A DNA stretch of 64,000 bases. Origin: Jiella sonneratiae. Its GTDB lineage: Bacteria; Pseudomonadota; Alphaproteobacteria; Rhizobiales; Rhizobiaceae. Below are positions 1-9,453 of this stretch, one piece after another. Each line of letters opens with the position of its first letter. Position 1 is the first letter of the stretch. The position numbers were made by a program, and so were the translations under genes. Where the stretch lies: NCBI RefSeq assembly GCF_017353515.1, contig NZ_JAFMPY010000007.1:162684-226683 (forward strand). The letters are read 5' to 3'. The notes under the pieces are model-generated. The model had not been told where the DNA came from, did no database searches, and saw nothing but the letters and a program-made list of their open reading frames with translations.

Positions 1-873
1 ATCGCTGTGGATCAGGATGAAGGTCGCGGCGGTCATCGGCCAGGTGTCGGCGCCCGGCTGGTTGGCGAGGATGACGCCGAAGCCCGGCTGGCTCGACCAG
101 TCGGCGCCCTTGGCGGCCGCCTCGAAGGCCTTGGCTTCCGGCGCGACCTTCTTGCCGTCCTTGTTCATCATGTCGGCATAGGTCATCTTGTTCTGCAGCG
201 CATAGGCATATTCGACGTAGCCGATCGAGTTGGCGGTCTGGCCGACATTGGCCGCGACGCCCTCGTTGCCCTTCGCGCCGATGCCGACCGGCCACTCGAC
301 GGAGGTGTTCACGCCGATGTTCTCCTTCCACTCGGAAGAGACGTCGCCGAGATAATAGGTGAAGTTGAAGGTCGTGCCCGAGCCGTCCGAGCGGTGGACG
401 ACGGCGATCGCCGCATCCGGGAGCTTGGCGTCAGGGTTGAGCTTCTGGATCGCCTCGTCGTTCCACTGGGTGATCTCGCCCATGAAGATCTTGGCGAGGG
501 TGTCGCCGTCGAGGACGAGCTCGCCCGGCTTGATGCCTTCGATGTTCACGACCGGGACGATGCCGCCCATGACGGTCGGAAACTGCACCAGCATGTTCTT
601 CTTCAGCTCGTCGCCGCCGAGCGGCTTGTCGGTGGCGCCGAAGGTGACCGTGCGGGCCTCGATCTGCTTGATGCCGCCGCCGGAACCGATCGACTGGTAG
701 TTGAGGCCGTTGCCGGTCTTCTTCTTATAGGCGTCCGCCCACTTGGCGTAGATCGGATAGGGGAAGGTCGCACCGGCGCCGGAGATGTCGGCCGCAGCGG
801 CGAAGGACGCCGTCGAGAGCGCGATCGCGCCGGCCAGGAGGGCCTTCGTGGAGAGTTTCAGGAGAGTGTTCAT
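1..873 (-). CDS. pstS: Phosphate ABC transporter substrate-binding protein PstS (partial, C-terminus outside the window)
   Basis: Periplasmic phosphate-binding component of the high-affinity PstSCAB importer. The frame is open from the ATG at 873 to the window edge, about 291 residues. It begins with a clear signal peptide ([20 protein letters not shown], then a small-residue AAAAD cleavage zone near residue 28). The mature part opens with the family signature [14 protein letters not shown] and continues with [19 protein letters not shown], and the phosphate-ligand loop [13 protein letters not shown]. It lies downstream of phoR on the same strand, the usual order in Hyphomicrobiales, with a Pho box in between, so induction by phosphate starvation is expected. 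pstC, pstA and pstB would be expected beyond the left edge. Identification is secure; only the end is missing. Confidence 0.96.
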   Translation of the reverse strand, partial: MNTLLKLSTKALLAGAIALSTASFAAAADISGAGATFPYPIYAKWADAYKKKTGNGLNYQSIGSGGGIKQIEARTVTFGATDKPLGGDELKKNMLVQFPTVMGGIVPVVNIEGIKPGELVLDGDTLAKIFMGEITQWNDEAIQKLNPDAKLPDAAIAVVHRSDGSGTTFNFTYYLGDVSSEWKENIGVNTSVEWPVGIGAKGNEGVAANVGQTANSIGYVEYAYALQNKMTYADMMNKDGKKVAPEAKAFEAAAKGADWSSQPGFGVILANQPGADTWPMTAATFILIHSD

Positions 874-1260
874 TCGAGCCTCGCTGTTGGATGCGATTTT
901 TTAGGTCCACGACGCCTCGTTCGGTCGCCGCTGGGCCGACTCCTATGGGAGTCGTGTGACAATCGGATGAAGGTTTTCGACGGTATCTTCGTTCACGATC
1001 AAAGCATAGACCTGGTTGTATATTAGGGATATTATCGGAACGACACGGCGATGCTTCTTTCTTCGCCGGCGCGGCGAAGAAAATCTGCCGGTCTGTTGTG
1101 TGGATGGAGCTTTCGACGCGATCTGCCGCCGCTTCCGGGGCGATCTGTCTTCTGGCCGGTTCCCTGTTCTGTCCGTTCCTGGCTCCCGCTTCGGCGAAAC
1201 GGCGTGAAATGACGGTCGCGGCGGACGGGCTCAGGCACCGTCACCGCCGGCCGCATCTCT
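874..1260 (-). other. Long untranslated leader between the Pho box and pstS
   Basis: This stretch of about 390 bases separates phoR and its Pho box from pstS. I see no convincing gene in it. Short open frames exist on both strands but they are arginine-rich and have no ribosome binding site. An AT-richer patch near 1010-1040 could hold a nearer promoter on the reverse strand. A leader this long is unusual for pstS, and an unrecognised small RNA or a second promoter is possible. Confidence 0.4.
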
Positions 1261-1289
1261 ATGACATTCGAATATCGCTTTTATGACAG
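1261..1289 (-). promoter_or_regulatory. Pho box (PhoB-binding repeats)
   Basis: Read on the reverse strand, the site is CTGTCAT, four bases, GCGATAT, four bases, ATGTCAT: three 7-base half-sites at the 11-base period typical of PhoB. The outer two match the consensus well and the middle one is degenerate. It starts two bases after the phoR stop codon and points towards pstS, so it should drive pst transcription under phosphate starvation. Confidence 0.75.
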
Positions 1290-1290
1290 T

Positions 1291-2616
1291 TCAAGTCTCT
1301 GTAGACGCTGGGATTTTCGCAACATTGGCGGAAATCGCCGGAAACCGGGCGGTGAAAGTCGAGCCCTGTCCGACGACGGAGTCGACGATCAGCCGGCTCT
1401 TGTGGCGCAGGAGAATGTTGCGGACGATCGACAGGCCGAGCCCGGTTCCGCGCTTGGAGCGCGAATCCCCGGCGTCGACCCGGTAGAAGCGCTCGGTCAG
1501 CCGCGGGACGTGCTCGGCGGGAATGCCGGGGCCGAAGTCGCGGACGGAGGCGTCGATGACCTCCTCGCCGCGCTCGCTGGCGCGCCGGATCGAAATCTCG
1601 ACGCGGCCGCCATTGGCGCCGTATTTGCAGGCGTTCTCGATCAGATTGCTGAATACCTGGGTGATCTCGTCCTCGTCGCCGGCGACGAGCATCGCCTCGC
1701 CCGGCGCCGCGAAGGCGAGTTCGAGGCCGAGCTCGTCGGCGAGCGGCGTCAACTGCGAATGCACTTGGCGGATGACGGAGACGAGGTCGACCCGCGCCTG
1801 CGGCTGCAGGTGGCGCCGCATCTCGATGCGTGACAGCGACAGGAGGTCGTCGATCAGCCGCGACATGCGCGTCGCCTGTTCGCGCATGATGCCGAGGAAG
1901 CGGTCGCGCGCCTTCGGGTCGTCGCGGGCCGGCCCCTGCAGGGTCTCGATGAAGCCGGAGAGCGAGGCGAGGGGCGTTCTGAGTTCGTGCGAGGCGTTGG
2001 CGACGAAGTCCGTGCGCATCCGCTCGACGCGGCGCTCGGCCGTGCGGTCGTGGAACAGCACCAGGAAGAAGCTCGGCGACAGGCCCTGATAGGCCGGCAC
2101 CGGCAGGATCTCGATCAGCCAGTGGCGCTCGATCGGCCGCCGCTCCTCGATGGTCGCGGTGGTGGCCATGGCATCGCGGATCGCCGCCTCGATCGACGCG
2201 AGCAGCTCGGGCGAGCGGAAGCGCAGCGACAGCGGATCGGCCAGCGCCATGTTGCCGAAGGCGACGGCCGAGACCGGATTGCGGTAGCGGATCAGAAGCT
2301 CCCGGTCGATGATCAGCGCGGGCTCCTGCAGCGCCTCGAGCACCGCCTTCATGCCGCGGTCCGGCCACACCTCGTCGCCGGCGCGGCTCTCCGTCGCGGC
2401 GCGCCGCGCCGCGACCCGGCTCGGCCAGTGGATGGCCGCCGCGAGAACCAGGAAGACGCCCGCCGCCCCGGCCGCCGCTTCGTGGTGCCAGGCGGCGAGG
2501 AAAAGCAGCGAGAGGGCGGCGATCAGGGTGAGACGGTTCCTGCGCATTGCGTCGTCGATCGTCTTGTCCGGGTAGGCCTCGCCGCGGCGTCCGCGCCGCC
2601 CGAGGGCGCGAATCAT
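1291..2616 (-). CDS. phoR: Phosphate-regulon sensor histidine kinase PhoR
   Basis: Membrane-bound sensor kinase that phosphorylates PhoB when phosphate is scarce. The 441-residue protein has two hydrophobic segments (about residues 29-43 and 50-63), a PAS-like domain (about 88-190), then the dimerisation/phosphoacceptor domain with the H-box ASHELRTPLASLSG (His210). The ATP-binding domain follows, with N-box FSNLIENACKYG (about 322-333), G1 box VRDFGPGIP and G2 box RGTGLGLSIV (about 389-398). Size and layout fit PhoR of the order. pstS lies downstream, and an unknown membrane-protein gene precedes it. No phoB is in the window, so the partner is inferred from the family and from the Pho box. 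Confidence 0.93.
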   Translation of the reverse strand: MIRALGRRGRRGEAYPDKTIDDAMRRNRLTLIAALSLLFLAAWHHEAAAGAAGVFLVLAAAIHWPSRVAARRAATESRAGDEVWPDRGMKAVLEALQEPALIIDRELLIRYRNPVSAVAFGNMALADPLSLRFRSPELLASIEAAIRDAMATTATIEERRPIERHWLIEILPVPAYQGLSPSFFLVLFHDRTAERRVERMRTDFVANASHELRTPLASLSGFIETLQGPARDDPKARDRFLGIMREQATRMSRLIDDLLSLSRIEMRRHLQPQARVDLVSVIRQVHSQLTPLADELGLELAFAAPGEAMLVAGDEDEITQVFSNLIENACKYGANGGRVEISIRRASERGEEVIDASVRDFGPGIPAEHVPRLTERFYRVDAGDSRSKRGTGLGLSIVRNILLRHKSRLIVDSVVGQGSTFTARFPAISANVAKIPASTET

Positions 2617-2696
2617 GCGAGATGCCTGCCCGTTCCGTTACCATGCGATTGTGAAGATCAAGCTGGCCGGCGAGCCGCCACGCCACTCTCGGGCGG

Positions 2697-3827
2697 TCAG
2701 ACCGGCCGGCGCAGCCTCATCCCGTAGAGGAACAGATCCTTGCCGGCGTCGCCGACCGAGGGATCGACGGCGATCTGCCCGCCGGTCGCCGCTTCCGGCG
2801 GAAGTTCGAGATGGAACAGGAAGTTCTCCTCCGGCAGCGAGGTGGTGAAGCGCTGCCGGCCGCAGACGGTCTCGCCGCCGAACAGGCAGCGCAGCGTGAA
2901 GACCCGCGGCTTGCCGTCCGGCGAACCGACGACGATCTCGCCCTCGACATTTTTTCCGGCAAAGCGCCGGGCCACCTCGCCGGGGATCGGCAGTTCGATC
3001 TCGCGGCCCGCGGCGGCGTCGGCCGTGCCGCCTGCGTCGCCGGGACCGGCCGGCTGCGTCAGCTTCAGCCTGGCGCGCTGGCCGCCCTTGGTCGCGTCCT
3101 CGATCGCCGGGTCGCTGCGCGCGAATTCCCGCAGGGCCTCGGGGGAATAGAGGTCGGTCCATTCCGGTTCGGCCGCGGCCCCGGCGACCGTCCCGGCATT
3201 TTCGCGGATCGCGTCGGCGACCGAGAGATCGCCGCCGGTCGCGCTCGCCGCGCTCTTGGCGTCGCCGTCGCTGGCAGCGCCGGAGGAAAGAAACGGCAGG
3301 ACGATCCAGACGCCGACGCCGACGAGGAACAGCAGGAGAAGGACGATCACCAGGGCGATCACCCGCCTGCCGAGCCGGCTGCCGGCGCCCGGCCGGGCGG
3401 TTCCCGTCTCGCCCGCGTCGTCGTCTGGGGTCACGTCGACGACGCGCTCCTCGGCCTCGAAGGCGAGCTGCGGCTCGAGGCTCTGCGGCGCCGCCGGGGG
3501 ATCGATGCGTTCGGCCTCGACGACCTCGGGCGCCTTGGAGGCCTCGGCGCCCCGCCCGGCGTCTCCGTTGCCGGCGTCACCGGTCTCCGCCGCGGGCGTC
3601 GGCGGCACGCTCCCGTCCGGGCCGGAGAAGTCGGCCTCGATCGACTCGATCGCCGCGATCAGCTCGAGCCGGTGGCGGTCCTTGGCCTCGCCGCTCATGC
3701 CGTTCGTCTCTTCGAGGCGCAGCAGCGCCCGCTCCGCCGCCTCGTAGATTTCGAGCCGGTGATCCGGATCCGCAGCATTTCCTTTCGCCAAAGCGCGGCG
3801 CAGGCTCTTTTCGATCGCGCTTGCCAA
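2697..3827 (-). CDS. Conserved hypothetical single-pass membrane protein
   Basis: I do not recognise a named function. The 376-residue protein has a helical, charged N-terminal region (about 1-60: IEKSLRRALAKG, then LEIYEAAERALLRLEE) and an acidic, proline-rich linker (about 65-125). One membrane segment follows near 135-155 (VIALVIVLLLLFLVGVGVWI). The C-terminal part, probably periplasmic, contains a strand-rich stretch (GGETVCGRQRFTTSLPEENF). The start chosen is TTG at 3827, preceded by GGGAAGGA about ten bases upstream; no ATG fits. It lies directly upstream of phoR on the same strand with about 80 bases between them, so cotranscription is possible. A role in phosphate sensing is only suggested by position. 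Confidence 0.7.
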   Translation of the reverse strand: MASAIEKSLRRALAKGNAADPDHRLEIYEAAERALLRLEETNGMSGEAKDRHRLELIAAIESIEADFSGPDGSVPPTPAAETGDAGNGDAGRGAEASKAPEVVEAERIDPPAAPQSLEPQLAFEAEERVVDVTPDDDAGETGTARPGAGSRLGRRVIALVIVLLLLFLVGVGVWIVLPFLSSGAASDGDAKSAASATGGDLSVADAIRENAGTVAGAAAEPEWTDLYSPEALREFARSDPAIEDATKGGQRARLKLTQPAGPGDAGGTADAAAGREIELPIPGEVARRFAGKNVEGEIVVGSPDGKPRVFTLRCLFGGETVCGRQRFTTSLPEENFLFHLELPPEAATGGQIAVDPSVGDAGKDLFLYGMRLRRPV

Positions 3828-4014
3828 AGATCGTCGATCCTTCCCTGTCCGCCTCGTCCGAGACTGCCGCGCCGCAATGCCTTGATATCTATCAGCGGGG
3901 CGGGCGGTTGCAAATCATCCGGCGCACCGCTTCACTGCACTGCGGCAAATCGCGGGGTTTATTCGCTCGCGTCGCGGCCAATCTATCGGCGCCGCAGCAT
4001 TTCCAAGGATGATC

Positions 4015-5886
4015 ATGCCCGCCAATCCGACTCCCGACGTTCCGAACCGCATCGCCGCCCACGGCGTGATCGGCGACATGAACACCGTCGCCCTCGTCGC
4101 CCAGGACGGGACGATCGATTTCCTCTCGCATCCCAGCATCGATTCCCCGACGCTCTTCGCCGCACTCCTCGATCCGGAGAAGGGCGGCCGCTTCGCCTTC
4201 CATGTCGAGGATGGCACGATCAGCTTTCGCCAGATCTACCTGCCCGACACCAACATCCTGATCAGCCGCTTCCTCGGCGACGAGGGCATCGGCGAGGTCT
4301 GCGACTACATGCCGATCGACGGTTCCGGCCGGATCGTGCGGCGGGCGCGGGCGATCGTCGGGCCCAAGACCTTCCGGCTCGCCGTCTCCGCCCGGCCGGA
4401 CTACGGCCGCGCCAGGCCGAAGCTCGAGCCCGTGGAAAACGGCGTCGCGATCTCCTGGAAGGACGAGGCCGGCAAGGACTGGCAGGTGACGCTCTATGCG
4501 TCCTTCCCGCTGACGGTCTCGGGCGAGGACGTCGACACGACGATCGACCTGAAGGAGGGCGAGGACTGCTGGGTGGTGCTCTGCCCGGGGCGGCCGGAGC
4601 AGCCGCCGGTCGGCGACCGCTACGTCCGGCGCTCGTTCTCGCGGACCCGCGACTACTGGCACAAATGGGTCAACCGCGGCAGCTACCCGACCTTCTGGCG
4701 CGAGCTCGTCGTGCGCTCCGCCCTGACCCTCAAGCTGCTGACCTCGGTGGAATACGGATCGATCGCGGCGGCCGCGACCTTCGGCCTGCCGGAGGTGCTC
4801 GGCGGCGAACGCAACTGGGACTACCGCTACTGCTGGGTCCGCGATTCGGCCTTCACCCTCTACTCCCTGTCGCGGCTCGGCTATTACGACGAGGCCGAGG
4901 CCTTCGTGCACTTCCTGATGGAGCGGGCGGTCGAGACCGGCGAGTCCGGGCTGCAGATCATGTACCGCATGGACGGCGGCGAGAAGATGCCCGAGGTCGC
5001 GCTCGACAACCTGTCGGGCTATGCGGGCTCGGCACCCGTGCGCATCGGCAACGCCGCCTACAGGCAGCGCCAGATGGACATCTACGGCGAGTTCCTCGAC
5101 GCGCTCTACATTTCCACCAAGGCGCGCGGCAAGCCGGCCTATGCGGTCTGGACGAAGATCGCCCGCATCGTCGACTGGCTGACCGCGAACTGGCACCTCG
5201 AGGACCGCGGCATCTGGGAGAGCCGCGGCGAGCCGAAGCAGTATCTCTCGGCGCGGCTGATGTGCTGGGTGGCGCTCGACCGGGCGATGAAGATCGCCGA
5301 GATCCATTCGCTTCCCGCCGACATCATCACCTGGCGCAGCGAGCGCGACAAGATCCAGAAGACCATCCTCGAAGAGTTCTGGAACCCGGAGGTCGGCGCC
5401 TTCACCCAGTTCAAGGGCTCCTCGACCCTCGATGCGGTCGTGCTGCTGATGCCGCTCGTCAAGTTCATCAATCCGCGCGATCCGATGTGGACCTCGACGC
5501 TCGCGGCGGTGCGCCGGCATCTGGTGCGCGACTGCCTGGTCAAGCGCTACATCAACACCGCCGAGAACGACGACGGGCTCGCCGGCGAGGAGGGGGCCTT
5601 CACCATCTGCTCGTTCTGGTACGTCGAGGCGCTCGCCCGCACCGGCTACGTCGCCGAGGCGCGGCTGTTGTTCGAGAAGCTCCACACCTACGCCAACCAC
5701 CTCGGCCTGTTCTCCGAGGAACTGTCGGAGACCGGCGACCATCTCGGCAATTTCCCGCAAGGGCTGACGCATCTGTCGCTGATCTCTGCAGCCATCTGGC
5801 TCGATCGGTCGTTGAACGGCGACAAGGCCGATCCCGGCTACTTCGAATTCAAGATGATGGAAGACCCCGATGGCACCTACTTCTGA
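4015..5886 (+). CDS. Glycoside hydrolase family 15 protein (glucoamylase/trehalase-like)
   Basis: Predicted cytoplasmic alpha-glucosidase of family GH15, which cleaves alpha-linked glucosides such as trehalose or maltodextrins with inversion. The protein of about 623 residues has an N-terminal beta-sandwich region (GVIGDMNTVALVAQDGTIDF) and an (alpha/alpha)6 barrel starting near 250. The barrel carries the signature NWDYRYCWVRDSAFTLYSL and two acidic motifs that fit the catalytic pair: DRGIWESRG near 396 and GEEGAFTICSFWYVE near 524. No signal peptide is seen. ATG at 4015 is preferred over ATG at 4009 because AAGGA lies five bases upstream of it. The next gene overlaps its end by 17 bases. 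Exact substrate cannot be told from sequence; a trehalase-like role is a common annotation for this subgroup. Confidence 0.9.
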   Translation: MPANPTPDVPNRIAAHGVIGDMNTVALVAQDGTIDFLSHPSIDSPTLFAALLDPEKGGRFAFHVEDGTISFRQIYLPDTNILISRFLGDEGIGEVCDYMPIDGSGRIVRRARAIVGPKTFRLAVSARPDYGRARPKLEPVENGVAISWKDEAGKDWQVTLYASFPLTVSGEDVDTTIDLKEGEDCWVVLCPGRPEQPPVGDRYVRRSFSRTRDYWHKWVNRGSYPTFWRELVVRSALTLKLLTSVEYGSIAAAATFGLPEVLGGERNWDYRYCWVRDSAFTLYSLSRLGYYDEAEAFVHFLMERAVETGESGLQIMYRMDGGEKMPEVALDNLSGYAGSAPVRIGNAAYRQRQMDIYGEFLDALYISTKARGKPAYAVWTKIARIVDWLTANWHLEDRGIWESRGEPKQYLSARLMCWVALDRAMKIAEIHSLPADIITWRSERDKIQKTILEEFWNPEVGAFTQFKGSSTLDAVVLLMPLVKFINPRDPMWTSTLAAVRRHLVRDCLVKRYINTAENDDGLAGEEGAFTICSFWYVEALARTGYVAEARLLFEKLHTYANHLGLFSEELSETGDHLGNFPQGLTHLSLISAAIWLDRSLNGDKADPGYFEFKMMEDPDGTYF

Positions 5887-6682
5887 CATTGCCCGGCTCG
5901 ACGGCCAGGCGGCGCTCGTCACCGGCGCCTCCTCCGGCATCGGCCGTGCCTCGGCGCTGGCGCTGGCCGAAGCGGGCGCGGCGGTCGCCGTGAACTATTT
6001 CGGCAGCCCGGATGCGGCGGAGGAGGTCGTTGCCGAGATCGACAAGGCCGGCGGCCGCGCCGTCGCGGTGAAGGCGGACGTTTCGAAGGAAGACGAGGTG
6101 AGGCAGATGTTCGCGGCGGCGGAGGAGGCGCTCGGCCCCCTCGACGTCGTCATGTCCAACGCCGGCATCCAGAAGGACGCCGCCGTTGCCGACATGAGCC
6201 TTGACGACTGGAACGCGGTGATCGGCGTCAACCTCACCGGCGGCTTCCTGGTCGGGCGGGAAGCGATCCGGCGGTTCCGGGCCAAGGGCCGGCGGCCGGG
6301 AACGAGCCGGGCGCTCGGCAAGCTCGTCTACGATTCCTCCGTCCACCAGCTCATCCCCTGGGCGTTCCACGTGAACTACGCCGCCTCGAAGGGCGGCATC
6401 CATCTCCTGATGCGCTCGCTCGCCCAGGAGGTCGCCGAGGAGGGGATCCGCGTCAACGCCGTCGCGCCGGGCGCCATCGCCACCGCCATCAATGCCGACG
6501 AGCGCGAGGCCCATGCAGACGACATCCGCAAGCTGATCCCCTACGGCCGGATCGGCGATCCGATCGACGTCGGCCGCGTCGTCGCCTGGCTGGTCTCGGA
6601 CGCCGCCGACTACGTCGTCGGCCAGACGATCTTCGCCGACGGCGGCATGTCGCTCTATCCGGGCTTTCGCGGCAACGGCTGA
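5870..6682 (+). CDS. SDR-family oxidoreductase (glucose 1-dehydrogenase-like)
   Basis: Classical short-chain dehydrogenase of 270 residues. The Rossmann cofactor motif TGASSGIG lies at about 18-25 and NAG follows in MSNAGIQ. The active site has Ser in YDSSVHQ and the YxxxK pair in NYAASKGG (about Tyr169 and Lys173). The end, VVGQTIFADGGMSLYPG, is the usual C-terminal signature. An insertion between helices, GRRPGTSRALGK, is longer than typical. Glucose 1-dehydrogenase-type enzymes are close relatives, and the 17-base overlap with the GH15 gene suggests that the two are translated together and that glucose released by the hydrolase may be oxidised. That link is an inference. Confidence 0.85.
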   Translation: MAPTSDIARLDGQAALVTGASSGIGRASALALAEAGAAVAVNYFGSPDAAEEVVAEIDKAGGRAVAVKADVSKEDEVRQMFAAAEEALGPLDVVMSNAGIQKDAAVADMSLDDWNAVIGVNLTGGFLVGREAIRRFRAKGRRPGTSRALGKLVYDSSVHQLIPWAFHVNYAASKGGIHLLMRSLAQEVAEEGIRVNAVAPGAIATAINADEREAHADDIRKLIPYGRIGDPIDVGRVVAWLVSDAADYVVGQTIFADGGMSLYPGFRGNG

Positions 6683-6869
6683 CGCAGCGCCTCCTGCCAT
6701 GCCGCTTTGGGGGGCAGGGAGCCGGGACCGCCCGGCCGCCGCCTGACTGTCATGTCCCGGGCGGGGCGCCTCCTCTCGACCGCGGCCGCCCGGGGCCGCC
6801 GGGGGCCGTGCGCCGGTCCGGCCGACCTGCTATGGCGGTGAAAACGCCAACGGACACAGGAGACCGCAC

Positions 6870-7667
6870 ATGGCACTCGACGGACGCGTCGCCATCGTCA
6901 CAGGTGGCGCCAAGGGCATCGGCTACGCCGTCGCGCGGCGCTTTCTCCACGACGGCGCCAAGGTGGTGATCGCCGACAGCGACGAGAAGGCCAACACCGT
7001 CGCGGCCGAGGAACTCGCCGATTTCGGCGAGGTCCTCGCCGTCGGCTGCAACGTCGCCGAGCGGCTCGACGTGCACAACCTCCTCGCCGCCGCGCTCGAC
7101 CGCTTCGGCGACGTCGACATCCTGGTCAACAATGCGGGGATCGTGAACAAGGCGAATTTCCTCGATCTCGACGAGGCCGACTTCTCCCGCGTGCTCGACG
7201 TCAATCTGAAGGGCGCCTTCCTCTGCGGCCAGGCGGTGGCGCGTCATCTGGTCGACAAGGTGAAGCGGGGCGGTCCGGCGGGCACGATCGTCAACATGTC
7301 GTCGGTCAACGCCGTCTTCGCCATTCCCGACCAGGTCGCCTATTCGGTCTCGAAGGGCGGCATCAACCAGCTCACCAAGGTGATGGCCCTGTCGTTGGCG
7401 CGCTACGGCATCCGCGTCAACGCCATCGGACCGGGCTCGATCATGACCGACATCCTGAAGAGCGTCGTCGCGGATGCCGCGGCGACCCGCAAGGTGCTGT
7501 CGCGCACGCCGCTCGGGCGCATCGGCGAGCCGCGCGAGATCGCCGCGATCGCGAGCTTCCTCGCCTCCGACGAGGCGAGCTACGTCACCGGCCAGACGCT
7601 CTATGCCGACGGCGGGCGCCTGCCGCTGAACTACACGGTCGAGGTCGCGGAAGCCGACGAGGACTGA
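6870..7667 (+). CDS. SDR-family oxidoreductase
   Basis: Second short-chain dehydrogenase, 265 residues, with cofactor motif TGGAKGIG (about 10-17), VNNAG near 89, catalytic Ser in NMSSVNAVF, and YSVSKGG (about Tyr157 and Lys161). It ends with the family signature YVTGQTLYADGG plus a short acidic tail. An acidic residue after the second strand (ADSDEK) suggests NAD rather than NADP preference. It follows the GH15-SDR pair on the same strand but after a gap of about 187 bases, so it may have its own promoter; the RBS is AGGAGA a few bases before the ATG. The substrate is not evident; sugar or polyol dehydrogenation is plausible from context. Confidence 0.82.
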   Translation: MALDGRVAIVTGGAKGIGYAVARRFLHDGAKVVIADSDEKANTVAAEELADFGEVLAVGCNVAERLDVHNLLAAALDRFGDVDILVNNAGIVNKANFLDLDEADFSRVLDVNLKGAFLCGQAVARHLVDKVKRGGPAGTIVNMSSVNAVFAIPDQVAYSVSKGGINQLTKVMALSLARYGIRVNAIGPGSIMTDILKSVVADAAATRKVLSRTPLGRIGEPREIAAIASFLASDEASYVTGQTLYADGGRLPLNYTVEVAEADED

Positions 7668-7703
7668 GCGGCCGGGCGATCGGGGCGCGGCGCCGCCGCC
7701 TTG

Positions 7704-8603
7704 TCAGTGCTTGCGGTAGGAGACGAAACGGGCCGCCTCGACGAGCCTTGCGGCCCGTTCGCCGAACGGCTCGAGCATTTCCTCGGCGCCCGTCACCAGC
7801 GCGACGAGGCGGTCCTCGAGGGCGCGCTTGCCGTAGATCTGGGCCAGCGTCTGCTTGCCCTTCTCCCGGTCCTTGCCGGTCGCCTTGCCGACGACGGCGG
7901 CGTCGCCGATCTCGTCGAGGAGGTCGTCGGCGAGTTGGAAGGCGATGCCGACATTCTCGCCGTAGCGGCGCAGGCGCGAGCGATCGTCGTCGCTCGCCCC
8001 GGCGAGCAGCGCGCCGGCCTCGCAGGCGCAGGAGATCAGCGCCCCGGTCTTCATCGCCTGCATGCGGGTGATCTCGATCTCCGAGCGGGGCCTGCCGTTC
8101 GACTGCATGTCGAGCACCTGGCCGCCGACCATGCCGGGCGCGCCGGCCTTCTTCGCCATCAGGGTGACCAGCTTGACCCGCACCTCCGCCGGCAGCGCCT
8201 CGATGGAGGCGACGATGCCGAAGGCGAGCGTCAGCAGCGCGTCGCCGGCGAGGATCGCCGTCGCCTCGTCGAAGGCCTTATGCACCGTCGGCTTGCCACG
8301 GCGCAGGTCGTCGTCGTCCATCGCCGGCAGGTCGTCGTGGATCAGCGAGTAGGAGTGGATGCACTCGATCGCCAGCGCCACCTGCGAGGCGACCTTCGGA
8401 TTGGCGTCGAACAGCTTTGCGGTCTCGCACACCAGAAACGGCCGCAGCCGCTTGCCGCCGTTCAGGACGCCGTGGCGCATGGCGTTCAGGAGGTGGTGCG
8501 GCGTCCCGGCGACGAGCTGGTGGGAGGACAGGACGTCGTCGAGGCTCTCGCCGACGGCCGCGGCGTTGGCCTTGAGTATTTCGTCGAATTCGCCGGGTTT
8601 CAT
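7704..8603 (-). CDS. ispA: Polyprenyl synthetase, farnesyl/geranylgeranyl diphosphate synthase type
   Basis: Prenyl chain-elongating synthase of isoprenoid biosynthesis, joining IPP units to make FPP (or GGPP) for quinones, hopanoids, bactoprenol or carotenoids. The 299-residue protein carries GGKRLRP near 49-55 and the first Asp-rich motif DDLPAMDDDDLRRGKPT (from Asp90), in the DDx(4)D spacing usual for bacterial FPP synthases. The second Asp-rich motif is FQLADDLLDEIGD near 228. ATG at 8603 gives the normal family N-terminus (MKPGEFDEIL); the open frame extends upstream but without family features. It is transcribed divergently from mtgA. FPP versus GGPP specificity cannot be read with certainty. 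Confidence 0.92.
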   Translation of the reverse strand: MKPGEFDEILKANAAAVGESLDDVLSSHQLVAGTPHHLLNAMRHGVLNGGKRLRPFLVCETAKLFDANPKVASQVALAIECIHSYSLIHDDLPAMDDDDLRRGKPTVHKAFDEATAILAGDALLTLAFGIVASIEALPAEVRVKLVTLMAKKAGAPGMVGGQVLDMQSNGRPRSEIEITRMQAMKTGALISCACEAGALLAGASDDDRSRLRRYGENVGIAFQLADDLLDEIGDAAVVGKATGKDREKGKQTLAQIYGKRALEDRLVALVTGAEEMLEPFGERAARLVEAARFVSYRKH

Positions 8604-8763
8604 CTTGCCTGTCTCTTTTGCTTCGTGTGACGTGATTTCACCCGGAGGGGCCTGACGCCGGGCCGCTTTTGCCGGCCATTGCGCGGCGTTTATACCGCCG
8701 ATAAGTAAAGGTAGCCCTTCCGCCCGCTTTCCGCGACGTCCCGCCGAACCCATTGAATTCCTG

Positions 8764-9453
8764 ATGATAAGTAGAGCAAAGCGTATCGCCGTCGGGGTCG
8801 CCGTGGTCGTTCTGGTCGCCGTGGCGATCCCGCTGGTCCTGACCCCGATCTATGCCATCCGGGGCGTCCACCCCGTCTCGACGCTGATGCTGTGGGACGA
8901 GGTCACCGTCCGGCCGGTGCTGAGGGACTGGGTGCCGATCGACGACGTCGCGCCGGTGCTTCTCCACTCCGTCATCATGTCCGAGGACGGGCAGTTCTGC
9001 CGCCATCACGGCGTCGACTGGGGCGAGCTCCTCGCCGTCGTCGACCAGGCGCTCGACGGGGAGGAGACCCGCGGCGCCTCGACGATCACCATGCAGACGG
9101 TCAAGAACCTGTTTCTGTGGAACGATCGCTCCTTCGTCCGCAAGGGGCTGGAACTGCCGCTGGCGGTCTATTTCGACTTCGTCCTGCCGAAACGGCGGAT
9201 CATGGAGATCTACGTCAACATCGCCGAGTGGGACACCGGCGTCTACGGCATCGAGGCGGCGAGCCAGCACTATTTCGGCAAGCCCGCCTCGAAGCTGACG
9301 GCGCACGAGGCGGCGCTGATCACCGTGTCGCTGCCGGCCCCGGACCTGCGCAACCCGGCCGATCCGAGCCCGACGATGCGAAGGCTGGCGCGGCGCGTCG
9401 AGCGGCTGGCCCGCTCGTCGGGCGCCTATGTCGGCTGCGTCGGCAAGGACTGA
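8764..9453 (+). CDS. mtgA: Monofunctional biosynthetic peptidoglycan transglycosylase
   Basis: Inner-membrane GT51 glycosyltransferase that polymerises lipid II into glycan strands without a transpeptidase domain. The 229-residue length matches MtgA. One membrane anchor lies at about 8-30 ([19 protein letters not shown]). The catalytic motif [14 protein letters not shown] includes the essential Glu near residue 74. Further GT51 motifs are [48 protein letters not shown] and LTAHEAALI. The start at 8764 is the first ATG of the divergent gap shared with ispA. rpmF follows after about 290 bases. Confidence 0.95.
   Translation: MISRAKRIAVGVAVVVLVAVAIPLVLTPIYAIRGVHPVSTLMLWDEVTVRPVLRDWVPIDDVAPVLLHSVIMSEDGQFCRHHGVDWGELLAVVDQALDGEETRGASTITMQTVKNLFLWNDRSFVRKGLELPLAVYFDFVLPKRRIMEIYVNIAEWDTGVYGIEAASQHYFGKPASKLTAHEAALITVSLPAPDLRNPADPSPTMRRLARRVERLARSSGAYVGCVGKD

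Noticed and set aside
1032..1256. A 74-codon reverse frame in the pstS leader
   Set aside because: Arg-rich, no ribosome binding site and no similarity to known proteins.
2811..5993. A very long open frame on the forward strand and a 680-codon frame opposite the GH15 gene (3892-5940)
   Set aside because: High G+C opens long frames on every strand; these are Arg/Pro/Gly-rich, have no domain sense and lie over well-supported genes.
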